Below are positions 1 through 9,268 of a DNA stretch of 22,922 nucleotides, in pieces; the first letter of the stretch is position 1, and the number at the start of each line of letters is the position of its first letter. This stretch comes from Fonticula-like sp. SCN 57-25 (taxonomy: Eukaryota > Nucleariida > Rotosphaerida): NCBI GenBank assembly GCA_001724245.1, contig MEDX01000073.1, positions 1 through 22,922 on the forward strand, in the 5' to 3' direction. The position numbers and the translations under genes were made by a program. Under the pieces are notes generated by a model. The model was given only the letters and a program-made list of their open reading frames with translations, was not told where the DNA came from and searched no databases.

Positions 1-331
1 GTCGCCGGCCACCACAACCTTCACGGCGGGCGACTCTGACGTGCAGACAACAAGATGCTCGCCGGACGGCGACCAAGCAAGGCATGTTACCTCAGTTTCA
101 CCTGCAGACACTTCATATAGAGTGGTGAAAGTGCCTGTCTTCAAGATCCGCAGGGTGCCGTCGGCGCCGCCAATGGCCACACTCGCTCCATCCGGCGCGA
201 TGGCGCAGCGCACAACCTGTAACGATTCGTGAGTCTCCGAGTTGTGAGAGAAAATAAAGTCGCCTTACGTTCATCCCAAGGTCTCCATACGTCTCCGTGC
301 CTTCCGCAAGACGCTCTGGTTTTCGTTGCAT
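1..331 (-). CDS. WD40/beta-propeller protein, 5' part only (possibly SEC12/PREB-like)
   Basis: This is the 5' end of a gene that runs off the left edge. Proposed exons on the minus strand are 331..269 and 216..1, with an intron at 217..268 (52 nt, GTAAGG...ACAG, CTCAC branch-like site, phase 0). The second exon reads as WD40-type beta strands: VVRCAIAPDGASVAIGGADG, then a short loop, then VTCLAWSPSGEHLVV. The 'GG.DG.lRi' and 'CLAWSPsGehLV' patterns are typical propeller blades. They resemble SEC12/PREB, the ER exchange factor for Sar1, but also fit many WD40 families, so no symbol is given. The start is uncertain. The ATG at 331 is the last one before the exon, and the frame is open upstream to 433. 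A shorter intron ending at 235 would also stay in frame. The gene is head-to-head with the uridine kinase, 147 bp away. Confidence 0.6.
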
Positions 332-478
332 TTTGACTGCCACAGTGCCAGGAAGTTCAGGAACGAACCAACAATCGAACAACAAAATTTGAAACCAATC
401 GACAAAAAAAACCAAACAATCGATGGAAAGCAATCAAACAGTCATCTTTCAGCAGAGCGAGTCTTATCAAGCCCATTA
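332..478. promoter_or_regulatory. Divergent promoter interval, WD40 gene / uridine kinase
   Basis: This 147-bp AT-rich gap separates two divergent start codons and must hold both promoters. It carries a CCAAT box (AACCAATCG near 392-400) and several AATCGA repeats. No TATA box stands out. Confidence 0.4.
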
Positions 479-1443
479 ATGTCGCGGTCGCCGTTCATCA
501 TTGGCGTCGCGGGCGGTACGGCGTCCGGCAAGACGTCCGTGTGCCATGCGGTCATGTCGCAGATCTCGTCGTCCTCGGGCGGCGATTCGTCACAGGTGGT
601 CCTCATCAGCATGGACAGTTTCTACCGCGTGCTGTCCGAGGATGCCCTCGAGCGCGCGTACGCGGGCGAGTACAACTTTGACCACCCGGACGCCTTTGAC
701 TGGGACTTGCTGTACGCGGCACTGGACGACATTCGGAGCGGGCGGCCGACGCTTATCCCGACGTACTGCTTTGTGACGCACAGCCGCCTCGAGACAACGA
801 CCCTGGTCAGCGCGCCGTCCGTCGTCCTCATCGAGGGGCTACTGATCCTCTTTGACAAGTACGAACGCGTTATTTTGACTATTTGTCAAGTCTTTTAGGG
901 CTTTTTTGTGAGTTTTATGTAATTCTTTGTTGTTTTTTAAGTATGTTTTCATGTTTGGAATGCCTGTGCTGACCGTCAATCTGCAGGCGGATCCGCGACA
1001 TGCTCTCGATGGCCATCTTTACCGACGAAGACTCTGACACGCGGCTCGCCCGCCGCAGTACGCCCTATTCCCTTTTTCTTGCTCTGCTGATCTCCCGCTC
1101 GCAGCCAAGCGCGACCTGACCGAACGCGGCCGCGACGTCGCCTCCGTCATCAAGCAGTACCTCGCCTTTGTCAAGCCCGCCTTTGACGAGTACATTTTCC
1201 CAACAAAGAAATATGCTGATGTCATTCTTCCGCGCGGAAAGGAGAACAATGGTGCGCCACCTGGCCGCTTTTCTTTCCTTCTCTGACCCCTTTGCAGTGG
1301 CGATCGACATCATCGTGCAGCACATTGACGACGTCCTAAAGGAGCGCGCTGGCCCGCGCAAGGCCGTCGTCGACCCCGTGGCAATGCTCGCGCGCGTCGG
1401 CGGCAGCGTCAAGCAGCTCGAGTACGCCGAGATCTCGCAGTAG
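479..1443 (+). CDS. UCK: Uridine/cytidine kinase
   Basis: This enzyme phosphorylates uridine and cytidine to UMP and CMP in cytosolic pyrimidine salvage. Exons are 479..858, 987..1057, 1105..1251 and 1298..1443, giving 247 residues, close to animal UCKs (about 260). Visible motifs are the P-loop GGTASGKTS (residues 12-20), the substrate segment [19 protein letters not shown], the [16 protein letters not shown] strand (completed by the first splice), and the C-terminal block [20 protein letters not shown] followed by [16 protein letters not shown]. Introns start GTACGA, GTACGC and GTGCGC. The first and third have CTGAC and the second CTGAT as branch-like sites. The frame is open upstream of 479, but the residues there are not kinase-like, and [13 protein letters not shown] is the expected N-terminus. 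Confidence 0.96.
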
Positions 1444-1664
1444 CAGTGGCCATTTCGTGTGTAATATGTAATACTAGTCGTGTTTATTTGGAAATGCGAG
1501 CGCCCAAGTCGCCCATATTGGCCCAATTGACGAAACAAAAAAAAGTCTGAAGTCGACCTTTCACAGCACAAAACAAACGAAAACGCAAAGCCGGCGGGCC
1601 TATTCGATGAAACAACGCAAAAGAAAGGAAAAGAAAAACAAACCCAGGGACAAGCCAAAAGGGC
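1444..1664. other. Convergent 3' intergenic gap
   Basis: This 221-bp AT-rich spacer lies between the stop codons of the uridine kinase and the bHLH-hemopexin gene, so it should hold both polyadenylation regions. TTTATT at about 1482-1487 is an AATAAA on the minus strand. I see no gene in it. Confidence 0.5.
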
Positions 1665-3401
1665 TCAGTCGAGCACGAGCGGGTTGAGGTGCGCGTCAAA
1701 GTCCTCGCCGTTGGTGGGCGCGTCGGGCGGATTGTCATCGGCCATCATGTCATATCTGACGCTCACGCCGCCCTTTACAAAGTAGACTATAATACGCAGT
1801 GTCAGCAACAGCGGAAAAGCAAAATAGTATAAGCGCACCTCTGTTGTCGATGGTGAACGCCGAGTCGACGCCCTTTGGCATGAGCTCGCCCAGCACCTTC
1901 CAGCCCTCCTTGATGAGCCGCGGGTACCCCGGGTCCTGGCAGTTGCGCGCCAGGTCAAACGCCGCGTAGCGCTCGCCGCTAAAGAAAAAGATTTTCTTGT
2001 TGCGCCAGTTGAAGCACGCGTCGATGCGCGTGAACGACAGGCCCGGCCAGCTGACGTCATCATCGATGCGCTTCGGGTAGCCGGGCAGCGAGTGGTCGGC
2101 GCACACGTCGTACTTTACAAACTGCGAGCCGGAGAAGAAGCAGACGTGCTCGTTGGGCAGGTGGCAGGCGGCGTCGATGCCGCTCGGAAAGTTGCCGGGC
2201 CAGTTGCCGAGCGTGCGCGGGTAGCCGGTGTCGGGAAGGCGGCGCTGGACGTCAAAGCGGCGGTAAAAGGCGCCGCAAAAGAGGTACAGCTTGCCGGTGA
2301 ACTGGTTCAGGAGGAACGCCTTGGCGCCGCCAAAGAGGCGCATCAGGACCTGCGTCTGGCGGAGGTCGTCGAGCGAAACGCCGCGCTTCGTGATGCCGAC
2401 CTTGATGCGCTCGAGCACGTCAGAGTCGACAGAGATCGAGCGGTTCTCGCAGATGGCATAGTCGATCTGAGAGTCAACGTCGAGAATCTCCTTGTTGAGC
2501 GCCTTGACGGTCGCCTGAAGGTTCGAAATGTAGTCGTACGCGCACTCGAGAATCTGATTGCGGAAGGCTGAAAACAGAAAAACATGTCAGAAAAAAGAAG
2601 AAGAAAACGAAAAACCGTACGGCGCTTGGGAGTCAGACGCTCGATGCACTCGGGGACGACCTCGGCCAGGCGGTGAAGGTGCATGTCGACCTTGGTGCGG
2701 CAGCGGCGCTTGATGTCGGCGCTGCGCGTTATTTCGTCGCTCTTGGCGGCGCCGCGCTTGCGGACAACCACCGACGAAGAGGAGGAAGACGAAGACGCAG
2801 GCGGCGGCGACGGCGACTGCGGAGCAGGCACAATATCGGGCGCCCCAAAGGCGATGTCACGACGCACGTGGGACCGCTTCGGAATAGGCCTGATGGGCAT
2901 CGTGTGGTTGGATGACGACGAGGGCATCGGCTCGAGCTCGATGCCGAGGGTCGATCCGACCGGCAAGTCAAACATGCCCGACGCGTGGCCGGGCACGAAG
3001 GAAGGCAGCGGGGGAAGCACAACGTGGTTGCTGGCGCCGTGAATGGCCGGGGCGTACATGGCCGCAGTCATGGAGCCGCTGCTGTACGCGCCAGGATGAC
3101 CCGATACATTCACGCCGGCCGGGGCAAAGTGCCCCCCCGCAAAATGGACGGGGCCGTTGTTGTGGCCCCCTTGGTAGACAAAAGTCGGCCAGTTGTCGTC
3201 GTCAGACGGCGTCAGCGACGCGCTGTGCGTTTCGGGCGACGTGGAGATGTCATTTGGGGAGAGAAAAAGGGAAGGCGGGGAAGGATGACCGGCGTGGAGG
3301 GCCGACGAAGGAAGGGGCCCCGCAGAGCTTGAGGCCGTAGCCAAGAGGCCCTCCCCCCACTGGTAATCATCAGCAGGGTAATCCCACAAAAAATACGCCA
3401 T
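1665..3401 (-). CDS. bHLH-like / hemopexin-repeat fusion protein
   Basis: Exons are 3401..2621, 2567..1839 and 1786..1665 (introns of 53 and 52 nt, GTACGG/CTGAC and GTGCGC/CTGAC), giving 543 residues. Residues 1-215 are low-complexity, rich in Ser, Pro and Gly, with a polySer run. Residues about 220-290 look like a basic helix-loop-helix: DIKRRCRTKVDMHLHRLAEV and VVPEC, a short loop containing LTPKRPFRN, then QILECAYDYISNLQATVKAL. The usual basic-region His and Glu are replaced by Ser and Lys, so canonical E-box reading is doubtful. Residues about 338-530 form four hemopexin repeats: LYLFCGAFYRRFD...GYPR, IDAACHL...CFFSGSQFVKYD...GYPK, IDACFNW...IFFFSGERYAAFD...GYPR, and VDSAFTIDNRVYFVKGG. 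The last blade is completed only by the second splice, which supports it. There is no signal peptide, as expected for an intracellular protein. The role is unknown; a transcription factor with a ligand- or protein-binding propeller is an inference. Confidence 0.87.
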
Positions 3402-3893
3402 CGCTGCGCCACTGAGCAGAAAACAAGCACACCCAGGCAGGGAAAACTCTTTTCCTAAACTCTTTCAGGCGCTGCGCTTGCTTCCGTTGGCGCCAGCTGC
3501 TCTCCACCCCGACGCCGACGTGACCAGCGCGAGAAACTTGGTTCTGCTCCGTTTTCACGAGCAATTTGGTCGGGGCGCGCTGATTGGCTCGATTGGTCGT
3601 GCCGTTATCGATCACTTGACCACATTCGATCAAACGTGCACCATACGCACAGCTGATTGGTCGACCTATCTTCGTGCCCGAATCCGGGGTCGATTCCACG
3701 AATTCAGGGCATTTCGGCAGCCATCAACATGTTAACAAGGTGCATTATTATCACTGGTACGGTGGCAAATACCATACAAAACATACGCGGACACTACGGC
3801 CCAAATAAACAAACGCCTGTTCCTACACTCAAACTCGCCGCAAAACAACAAAAGAGGTATCAAAAGATGCGATAAAACATGAGAAAAAGAAGT
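3402..3893. promoter_or_regulatory. Intergenic: promoter of the bHLH-hemopexin gene and 3' region of the NuSAP-like gene
   Basis: This is a 492-bp gap between two minus-strand genes. It contains three inverted CCAAT boxes (ATTGG at 3583-3587, 3592-3596 and 3656-3660), which read as CCAAT toward the gene starting at 3401. The first two are only 9 bp apart. A palindromic TTGGCGCCA lies near 3486. The part nearest the NuSAP-like stop is AT-rich. I see no convincing coding exon. Confidence 0.4.
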
Positions 3894-5529
3894 CTACTTG
3901 CCGATGACCCCCGCGTGCGGCTTGTACGACAGCGGCTTGGCGAGGCTCGCCTTCAAGTCAAACTTTGGCCTCGGCGGCGGCGGCACGCGCTTCGGCGGCC
4001 CGCCAGCAACGAGCACCGGCGCGTCGACCGCCGTGGACGCCTTGGGCGACGGCGGGATCGCGTTGATGTCGAATTTGATGTTCTCCGCCTCAATGCGGCC
4101 GGGCGTGTAGAGGCCCCAGCGCGGCAGCGGCGTCTTGGCGGGCGTTGTCGCCTCGACCTTGCGCGGCGTCCGCGGCGCCATCTGCTTGACGACAACGGGG
4201 CGCAGCACGGGCGCCGGACGCGCAACAAACTGCTTGGCGGCGGGCGCGGGCGCAGCGCGGGGGGCCGGCCGGCTCTGAAGCGTCGGGCGCATCGTCACAG
4301 GCTTGGTGACAGCGCGGCCAGAGACGGCGACGGGCGGCGCAGGCTTGACGACCGGGCGCGGCACAGCGACCTTGGTGGCCATGCGGCTCGCCAGCGGCTT
4401 GGTGGAAGCGGGGGCGGGCCGGGCAAAAAAGGGAGCGGGCTTGGCCGGGGCAGCCGCCTTTGTTGCGAGGCGAGAAGCGGTGACCGAAGCGGGCTTAGCG
4501 GCGACCGAAGCGGGCTTGGCGGCGACGCGCGGCGCGGCAGCAGCAGTGGCGGGCTTGGCCGCTGAGCGGGCGAGCGACGATGTCGGGAGCTTGGAGGCCG
4601 TCAACGGGGGCGCAGTCACCACGGGGGAGACAAGCGCGGCGGGCGTCTTGGCGACGGCGCGGGACATTTGCGCCGAGCGGGACGGCGTCGCGGTGGCGGG
4701 GTGGCGTGAAAGGCGCGCGGTCAACGACGGCGACGCGGCGGGGGGAAAGGAAGAGGCAGTGCGCGTCGTTCCGGGAGTGCGGCGCGCAGAGTAGTGGCTG
4801 GCAATAGAGTCCATTCTACACGGTGAACGGTGAGGAAAAGAAATGGTAGAACCAATAAAGCGCACTGGTCAAAGCCGCGCGCGTGCGCCTCGTCCCAGTA
4901 GCCCTTGTCGCCAGGCTTGAGCTTTGACGGCGTGCGGTTCGCCACGGGCGTCGACGAAATGAGCGACGCGTACGCGCCAGACTGGACTGCAGCGATCGTT
5001 AGAACACTTTTACAGAAAGCAACTGGTGCGTACTGGCTTCCTGCACGCGGCGATCGAGCTCGTCCATGACAGCGCGCGTCGCGGGCGACCTTGTGGTGCG
5101 ACGCAGCGCAGGCGACATGGAAGCGCGCAGCGTCGGGCTCGGCATTGTGTCGAGGCCCTGCGGCGCGCCCTGCATCAGCAGCGACGGGCTCGAGGCCGGG
5201 GACGGCGATGCCGCCGCCACTTCGTGAGCGAGGCTCGACCCCTTGCGCGCACTGCGCATCGTCAGACCGCGGTTCGCAGTCTCCACGGCAAAGATGGGGC
5301 TCGCTTCAACGGCGTCGACCTCCATGGCGTCCGGCGTTCCATCACGCGACGTGGCATCCTCGCAATCTTCCTCCGATGCCGCCGCGGGGCCATTCTGCGC
5401 TACGTCAAGAAGCGCCTCAATCAAAAGTGAGTTCTTGGCGTTCGCCTTGATATTGTACGTCTTGCACAGCGCCTGAAGCTCGCGCCGGTCGAGCGCCTGC
5501 AGCGCACTCTCCGTCAGCTCCGTCGCCAT
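3894..5529 (-). CDS. NUSAP1: NuSAP-like protein (SAP domain, microtubule/chromatin)
   Basis: Exons are 5529..5034, 4986..4866 and 4815..3894 (introns of 47 and 50 nt, starting GTACGC and GTGCGC), giving 512 residues. The N-terminus is a SAP motif for DNA binding (residues about 8-45: LQALDRRELQALCKTYNIKA then NAKNSLLIEALLDVA). The middle has a short conserved-looking segment, KGYWDEAHARGFDQMDSIAS, assembled across the second splice. Residues about 220-450 are a Lys/Ala/Pro-rich basic stretch typical of microtubule binding. The last residues contain FDLKASLAKPLSYKPHAG, which closely matches the signature I recall near the C-terminus of vertebrate NuSAP (FDLKASL..PL.Y.PH.G). Vertebrate NuSAP bundles spindle microtubules near chromosomes in mitosis. 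Here the protein ends just after this signature and lacks the charged helical tail. A tandem repeat (AAKPASV then TEAGLA-type copies at about 4480-4530) lies in exon 3. Confidence 0.85.
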
Positions 5530-5758
5530 GGTGTGATGATGCGTCAAACAGCAGTTTGAAACGAACAATCTGATGTAACGGTCCAATCTGCAAACTGACA
5601 TGCAAACTGGTCTGATGATTGCATAGGAGATTTCATCTGGATTTCATCAGGATTTCATCTGGATTTCATCGGGCAAAAGTGCGATAAATTGGGGTAAAAC
5701 ACGCGAAAAAAAGGGAAAAACTGGATTGAGACATGTACAAAATAGAAAATACAGCAGG
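5530..5758. promoter_or_regulatory. Interval between the Ku70 stop and NuSAP-like start
   Basis: This 229-bp AT-rich interval holds the 3' end of Ku70 and the promoter of the NuSAP-like gene. It contains a 9-bp direct repeat TGCAAACTG (5589-5597 and 5601-5609), a CCAAT (5583-5587), TTTGAA (5555-5560), and the 11-bp tandem array listed separately. Confidence 0.4.
5628..5671. repeat. 4 x 11-bp tandem repeat, GGATTTCATCN
   Basis: There are four head-to-tail 11-bp units: AGATTTCATCT, GGATTTCATCA, GGATTTCATCT and GGATTTCATCG. They lie about 100 bp upstream of the NuSAP-like start codon. Confidence 0.9.
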
Positions 5759-7753
5759 CTAGTGAGAGTTGAGGTACGCGACGAGCTGGTCAACAAGATC
5801 GCCCTTGCGCGCCATTGGCTTGACGCGCACCCCCTGCAGAAACTCTTTAATGACGGGCACGGTCAACTTGCCCAGCTGCACCAAAACAGTCAGTAAAATA
5901 AACATAACAAAAAAAGGCGCACTGTTCCCGCCGCGTTCATCTTTTTAAGACTCTCAAGCGAAATTTCCTCATTTTCCTCCTTGACCTTCTTTGCCGGCGC
6001 CGCCGCCTCGTCGCCCGCCGCGCGCTTTGCCGGCCTCCTCGCCGCCCCCCCCTTTGCGGTCGCCGACAGCTGCACGTACCCGTCCGGAAACACGGCCTTT
6101 TTAATATCCGCGAGCTCGCCGCCAACGCGCTTGAGCATCGCGTCGACCTTTGGCAGCGTGTGGTCGGCAAAGTCCTCTGGCACGTCCTGGTTGAGCGCGA
6201 GCGCCTGCAGGTTGGCATAGTGCCGCTTGAGCACCGGGTTTTCATAATCACTCGGCGAAAAGTCTTTCAGCTCGAGCTTTTCCACGACACGTCTTGCGCG
6301 GTCAACAAGCTCAGTTGGCGCGCGAACGACTTCCTCGGGCTTGGCGAGCTTGCGCAGGTCGTCTGAAAAAGGCAGGAAAACAAGGTGGAATCCCGGCGGC
6401 GCGACCTGCACGCCGTCCGCGTCGAACCGCTCCTGCTGCGGGATGAGCGCAACAAAGCGCGGCGCCGAGTTGCTGCGCGGCACAAAGCGCATGATAGCGA
6501 CCTTGTCCTGAGCGCCGAGCCGCGCGAGCAGGGCGTGAAAGACGACCGAGCTGCCGCTCACGTCGCCGTCGTTCGGGTACACAAAGAGCGCATGCTTGAG
6601 CGCGTGCTTGCGCTTCAGCGCGCTGCGAGGCTTGAAGCCCATGAGGAAGAGGCCGGGTGCGCCATAGTCGCGCGCCTGCTCGAGCTCCTCGCGGTCAAAG
6701 ACAACTTTTTCGCCGCCAAAAACGTAGTACGACTTCATGTCCTTGACCGACACGACCTCGCCGACGTCCGTGACGTACCGCGTGCTCGGGCGGACCTCTT
6801 CGTTTTGGCGCGAGTCGAGCCACACGTAGCCGCCGCGCTTGGCTTCGGAAATCATGTTGTACAGCCGCACGCCGATTTCCATGGTGCCCGTGAGGTGCAT
6901 CGAGAGGCGGAGCATCGTGCGCTTCTTGTACTCTTTGCGGCGGACGCGCTCCATGAGCTGCTCAAAGTGTTCGGCGGCGGTGGGAAAGCGCGAAGAAGCG
7001 TCGTCGTCGTCGACGCGCACAATGTCAATGAAAAAGGTTTCAAAGTTGAAGCCAGAGCCGGGCTTGCTGATGCTGAAAAGCTCGACTTCGATGCCGAGAT
7101 CGGCGAGATCCTTGGCGCGCGTCTTGGCGAGATCGCGCGCAACGGCGTCGTTGCGAAGAGGATCGTCTTCGTTTGTAAAGAGAAAGACGCGCTTGCTGCC
7201 GACCTTGACGGCGCTGTTGCCAAAGATCATCGAGGCGACCCACAGGACGTTGCCAATGTTGGGCGCCACGTTCGGCTTGAGATGACCGCACAGCTGCACG
7301 ATGCTCGTGCGGCCCGCGATAATGTCCTCAAGCTCAAGAATGCGCTCGGCAGAGGGAACGTCAAGCTCTTGCAGAACGTAAATGTTGTCGAACCCAGAAA
7401 CGTTCCGCTTCTTGTCCGTCGCGTACAGCATGATGCCAAGCAGATCGCTGTCGCTCGAGATGATCTTGTCCTGAAGCATGCTCGATGCGCAGCGGAGCGC
7501 CAGGGCAAAGGGCGTGTCCGTCTCGCCGGGCTGCTTGACAAACATGTCTGCGCTGCAGTCAATCGCAAACAGGACGCTGTCCTTGTTAAGCCACCGAGAC
7601 TACCGAGCGCGTCAGAAGAATTCACACAGCTAACCACCATACCTCAACATCATCGGGCACGTCGTCCAACTCCTCCTCGTGCTCATCCTCCTCGCCCGTG
7701 CCTCCCCACGACGACGCGCCGGACGCTCCCCACGACCCCCACGACGACGACAT
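5759..7753 (-). CDS. XRCC6: Ku70, DNA double-strand-break end-binding subunit
   Basis: Ku70 pairs with Ku80 to form a ring on broken DNA ends and start non-homologous end joining; it also acts at telomeres. Exons are 7753..7643, 7599..5923 and 5875..5759 (introns of 43 and 47 nt), giving 634 residues (human about 609). The N-terminus is a Trp/Ser/Gly then acidic leader, SSSWGSWGASGASSWGG. The vWA-like domain starts with WLNKDSVLFAIDCSADM at about residue 39. The Ku core follows: RLYNMISEAKRGGYVWLDS, YYVFGGEKVVFDREE, APGLFLMGFKPRSALKRKH, FHLVFLPFSDDLRKL. A Lys-rich linker leads to a C-terminal SAP domain encoded by its own last exon: LGKLTVPVIKEFLQGVRVKP then MARKGDLVDQLVAYL. The start ATG at 7753 lies 103 bp from the divergent Iwr1 start. 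Confidence 0.96.
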
Positions 7754-7856
7754 TACCGAGTGTCCTCCCCCTGGGTGGCGCTACAACTGCGCGCCGACTG
7801 CGCGCCGATGATGACAAGCAGACAGTTTGCAGTTTGCACCGAGCGTTACGGTCATC
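7754..7856. promoter_or_regulatory. Bidirectional promoter, Ku70 / Iwr1
   Basis: This 103-bp GC-rich gap lies between two divergent start codons. It contains a perfect 11-bp tandem duplication, ACTGCGCGCCG at 7786-7796 and 7797-7807, and a CAGTTTGCAGTTTGCA repeat at about 7822-7837. No TATA box is present. Confidence 0.5.
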
Positions 7857-9068
7857 ATGGCGGCAGCGGCGGCCGCTGGGGCGCCCGCGCGTCGCAAGCC
7901 TTTTATAAGTATGCTCTAGCCGCGGTCTTGCGCCTCTTTTTTGTGTGCACAGTGCGCTAAGCCGTCTCGTTTTGGCAGTTCCGACGCCAGGAAGCCGACC
8001 TCCGGTGGTGACGCAGACGGTGACGGTGCTGCGCGTCAAGCGCCGACGCGATGAGGACCCGCTCGAGACGCTACGTGCGCAGCGCTGTCGCGTATTCTCC
8101 TCACTTCTGACCGTTTTCCAGTGATTGGCGGCGCCGCGCAGCAGCGCGCGAGGAGAGATCACGATGGTGATGACGACGAATCGGCCGAGAATGCCGAGGC
8201 GCCACGCGTGTTCCGCCTCGTCGACTCTGTCGGCCACACTGGCTTCCGCGACCGCGACTCTTCCAAGGACGTGCGCGCCCGCCTCCGCCAGCGCCAGTTC
8301 AAGCAGATTGTGCCGAGCGATGAGGAGCGCCGCGCTGCCAAACTTCAGCGCCAGGCCGAAACCGATCGCCGCTCGCGTCTCCGCGTGGTCAGCCGCGCAC
8401 GCGGCATGCTCGACGCCGACTCTTGGAGCGAGTTCCGCATGTACGACCTCTCTCCCGACGGCCAGGAAGACGCCGCTGCCGCCGCCGAGGCGGAGCGCCG
8501 CGAGGAGCAGGAGGCGCTGAAGCGCGCCCTTCCCAAGATGTCGGCCGCCGAGGCCGCCCTCGTGTGCAACTTTATGCCGCTCGTCACCGAGTACGTGGAC
8601 GAGACGCCCAAGGAAAGCGACTACGTGTACGATCTCTACTGCCAATTTCACGCGGGCAAGAAGGAAATGGAGTCATTGGGCGGCCTCTTTGGCCACGTCG
8701 AGTCGTTCAATGAGGAGCTCGTGTACGATGACGACCTGGACGTGGCCCTGGGCGAGTACGACGTCGAGTCCGACTCGAACGACGAGGACAACTGGCGCAA
8801 CGACTACCCCGACGAGCCGTCGTCTGACGAAGGCGAGGACGAAGAGCGGCGCGCGTCCGACGACGAGGCCGTGGAGATGCGCGCCATGGAGCGCCACATG
8901 AAGCGTTTTGTGCTGCGCGACCGCATGGCCACGGACAGCATAAAGCTCACGGGCGACGACGATTTTGTGCTCAGCTCGGACGACGAGGACGATATTGAGG
9001 AGCTCATGTACGGCATTACCATCCCGGAAGTGACCACGCTCGAGGACACGGACGACGAGTTTGACTAG
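7857..9068 (+). CDS. IWR1: Iwr1/SLC7A6OS, RNA polymerase II nuclear import factor
   Basis: Iwr1 binds assembled RNA polymerase II in the cytoplasm and carries it into the nucleus with importin alpha. Exons are 7857..7908, 7979..8074 and 8122..9068 (introns of 70 and 47 nt, starting GTATGC and GTGCGC), giving 364 residues. The N-terminal motif VTVLRVKRRRDEDPLETL matches the start of SLC7A6OS/Iwr1 and supplies the basic localisation signal. The family core is DYVYDLYCQF (residues about 195-205), followed by the acidic block LVYDDDLDVALGEYD and NDEDNWRNDYPDEPSSDEG, which strongly resembles the NNWRN(E/D)YP(E/D)E signature. The C-terminus has further Asp/Glu runs and ends DDEFD. The start fits an Ala-rich leader. 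Confidence 0.93.
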
Positions 9069-9268
9069 TCTGAATTGGCGATATAGATAATATTATGCAT
9101 TGTACAAATGGTAGTCGATAGACAGGATAGAGACGCTGAGAAATCGCGTGCGCAAAATCAAAGGGAAAATCAAAGGAAAGAGAGGATAATGTACGAGGCA
9201 AAAGTGATAGAGCAACACAAATGCAAACAAACGTCGACGGATTACGATAAAAATGTCTATGTGATTTG
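9069..9268. other. Convergent 3' gap
   Basis: This 200-bp AT-rich, A-rich spacer lies between the Iwr1 stop and the C1-protein stop. No gene or clear structure is seen. Confidence 0.5.

Noticed and set aside
1-331. Firm SEC12/PREB assignment of the partial WD40 gene
   Set aside because: Only about two blades are visible, and the family's N-terminal glycine-rich loop and C-terminal membrane helix are outside the window or absent.
3675-3705. tRNA B-box-like GGGTCGATTCC
   Set aside because: One mismatch to GGTTCGANTCC, no 5-bp T-stem can form around it, and no A-box or acceptor stem is found upstream.
3879-4565. 228-codon plus-strand Arg/Gly-rich frame
   Set aside because: Antisense of the Ala/Pro/Lys-rich NuSAP-like exon; the composition is fully explained by that.
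5555-5560. TTTGAA as a cell-cycle CHR element for the NuSAP-like gene
   Set aside because: The hexamer is common in AT-rich DNA, and nothing here shows that this lineage uses CHR elements.
6385-7908. 507-codon plus-strand open frame opposite Ku70
   Set aside because: It is the antisense shadow of the GC-rich Ku70 exon. Its Arg/Ala/His-rich composition has no domain pattern, while the minus strand is unmistakable Ku70.
7683-8651. 322-codon minus-strand open frame opposite Iwr1
   Set aside because: Antisense shadow; it also crosses the Ku70/Iwr1 promoter and Ku70's first exon in another frame.
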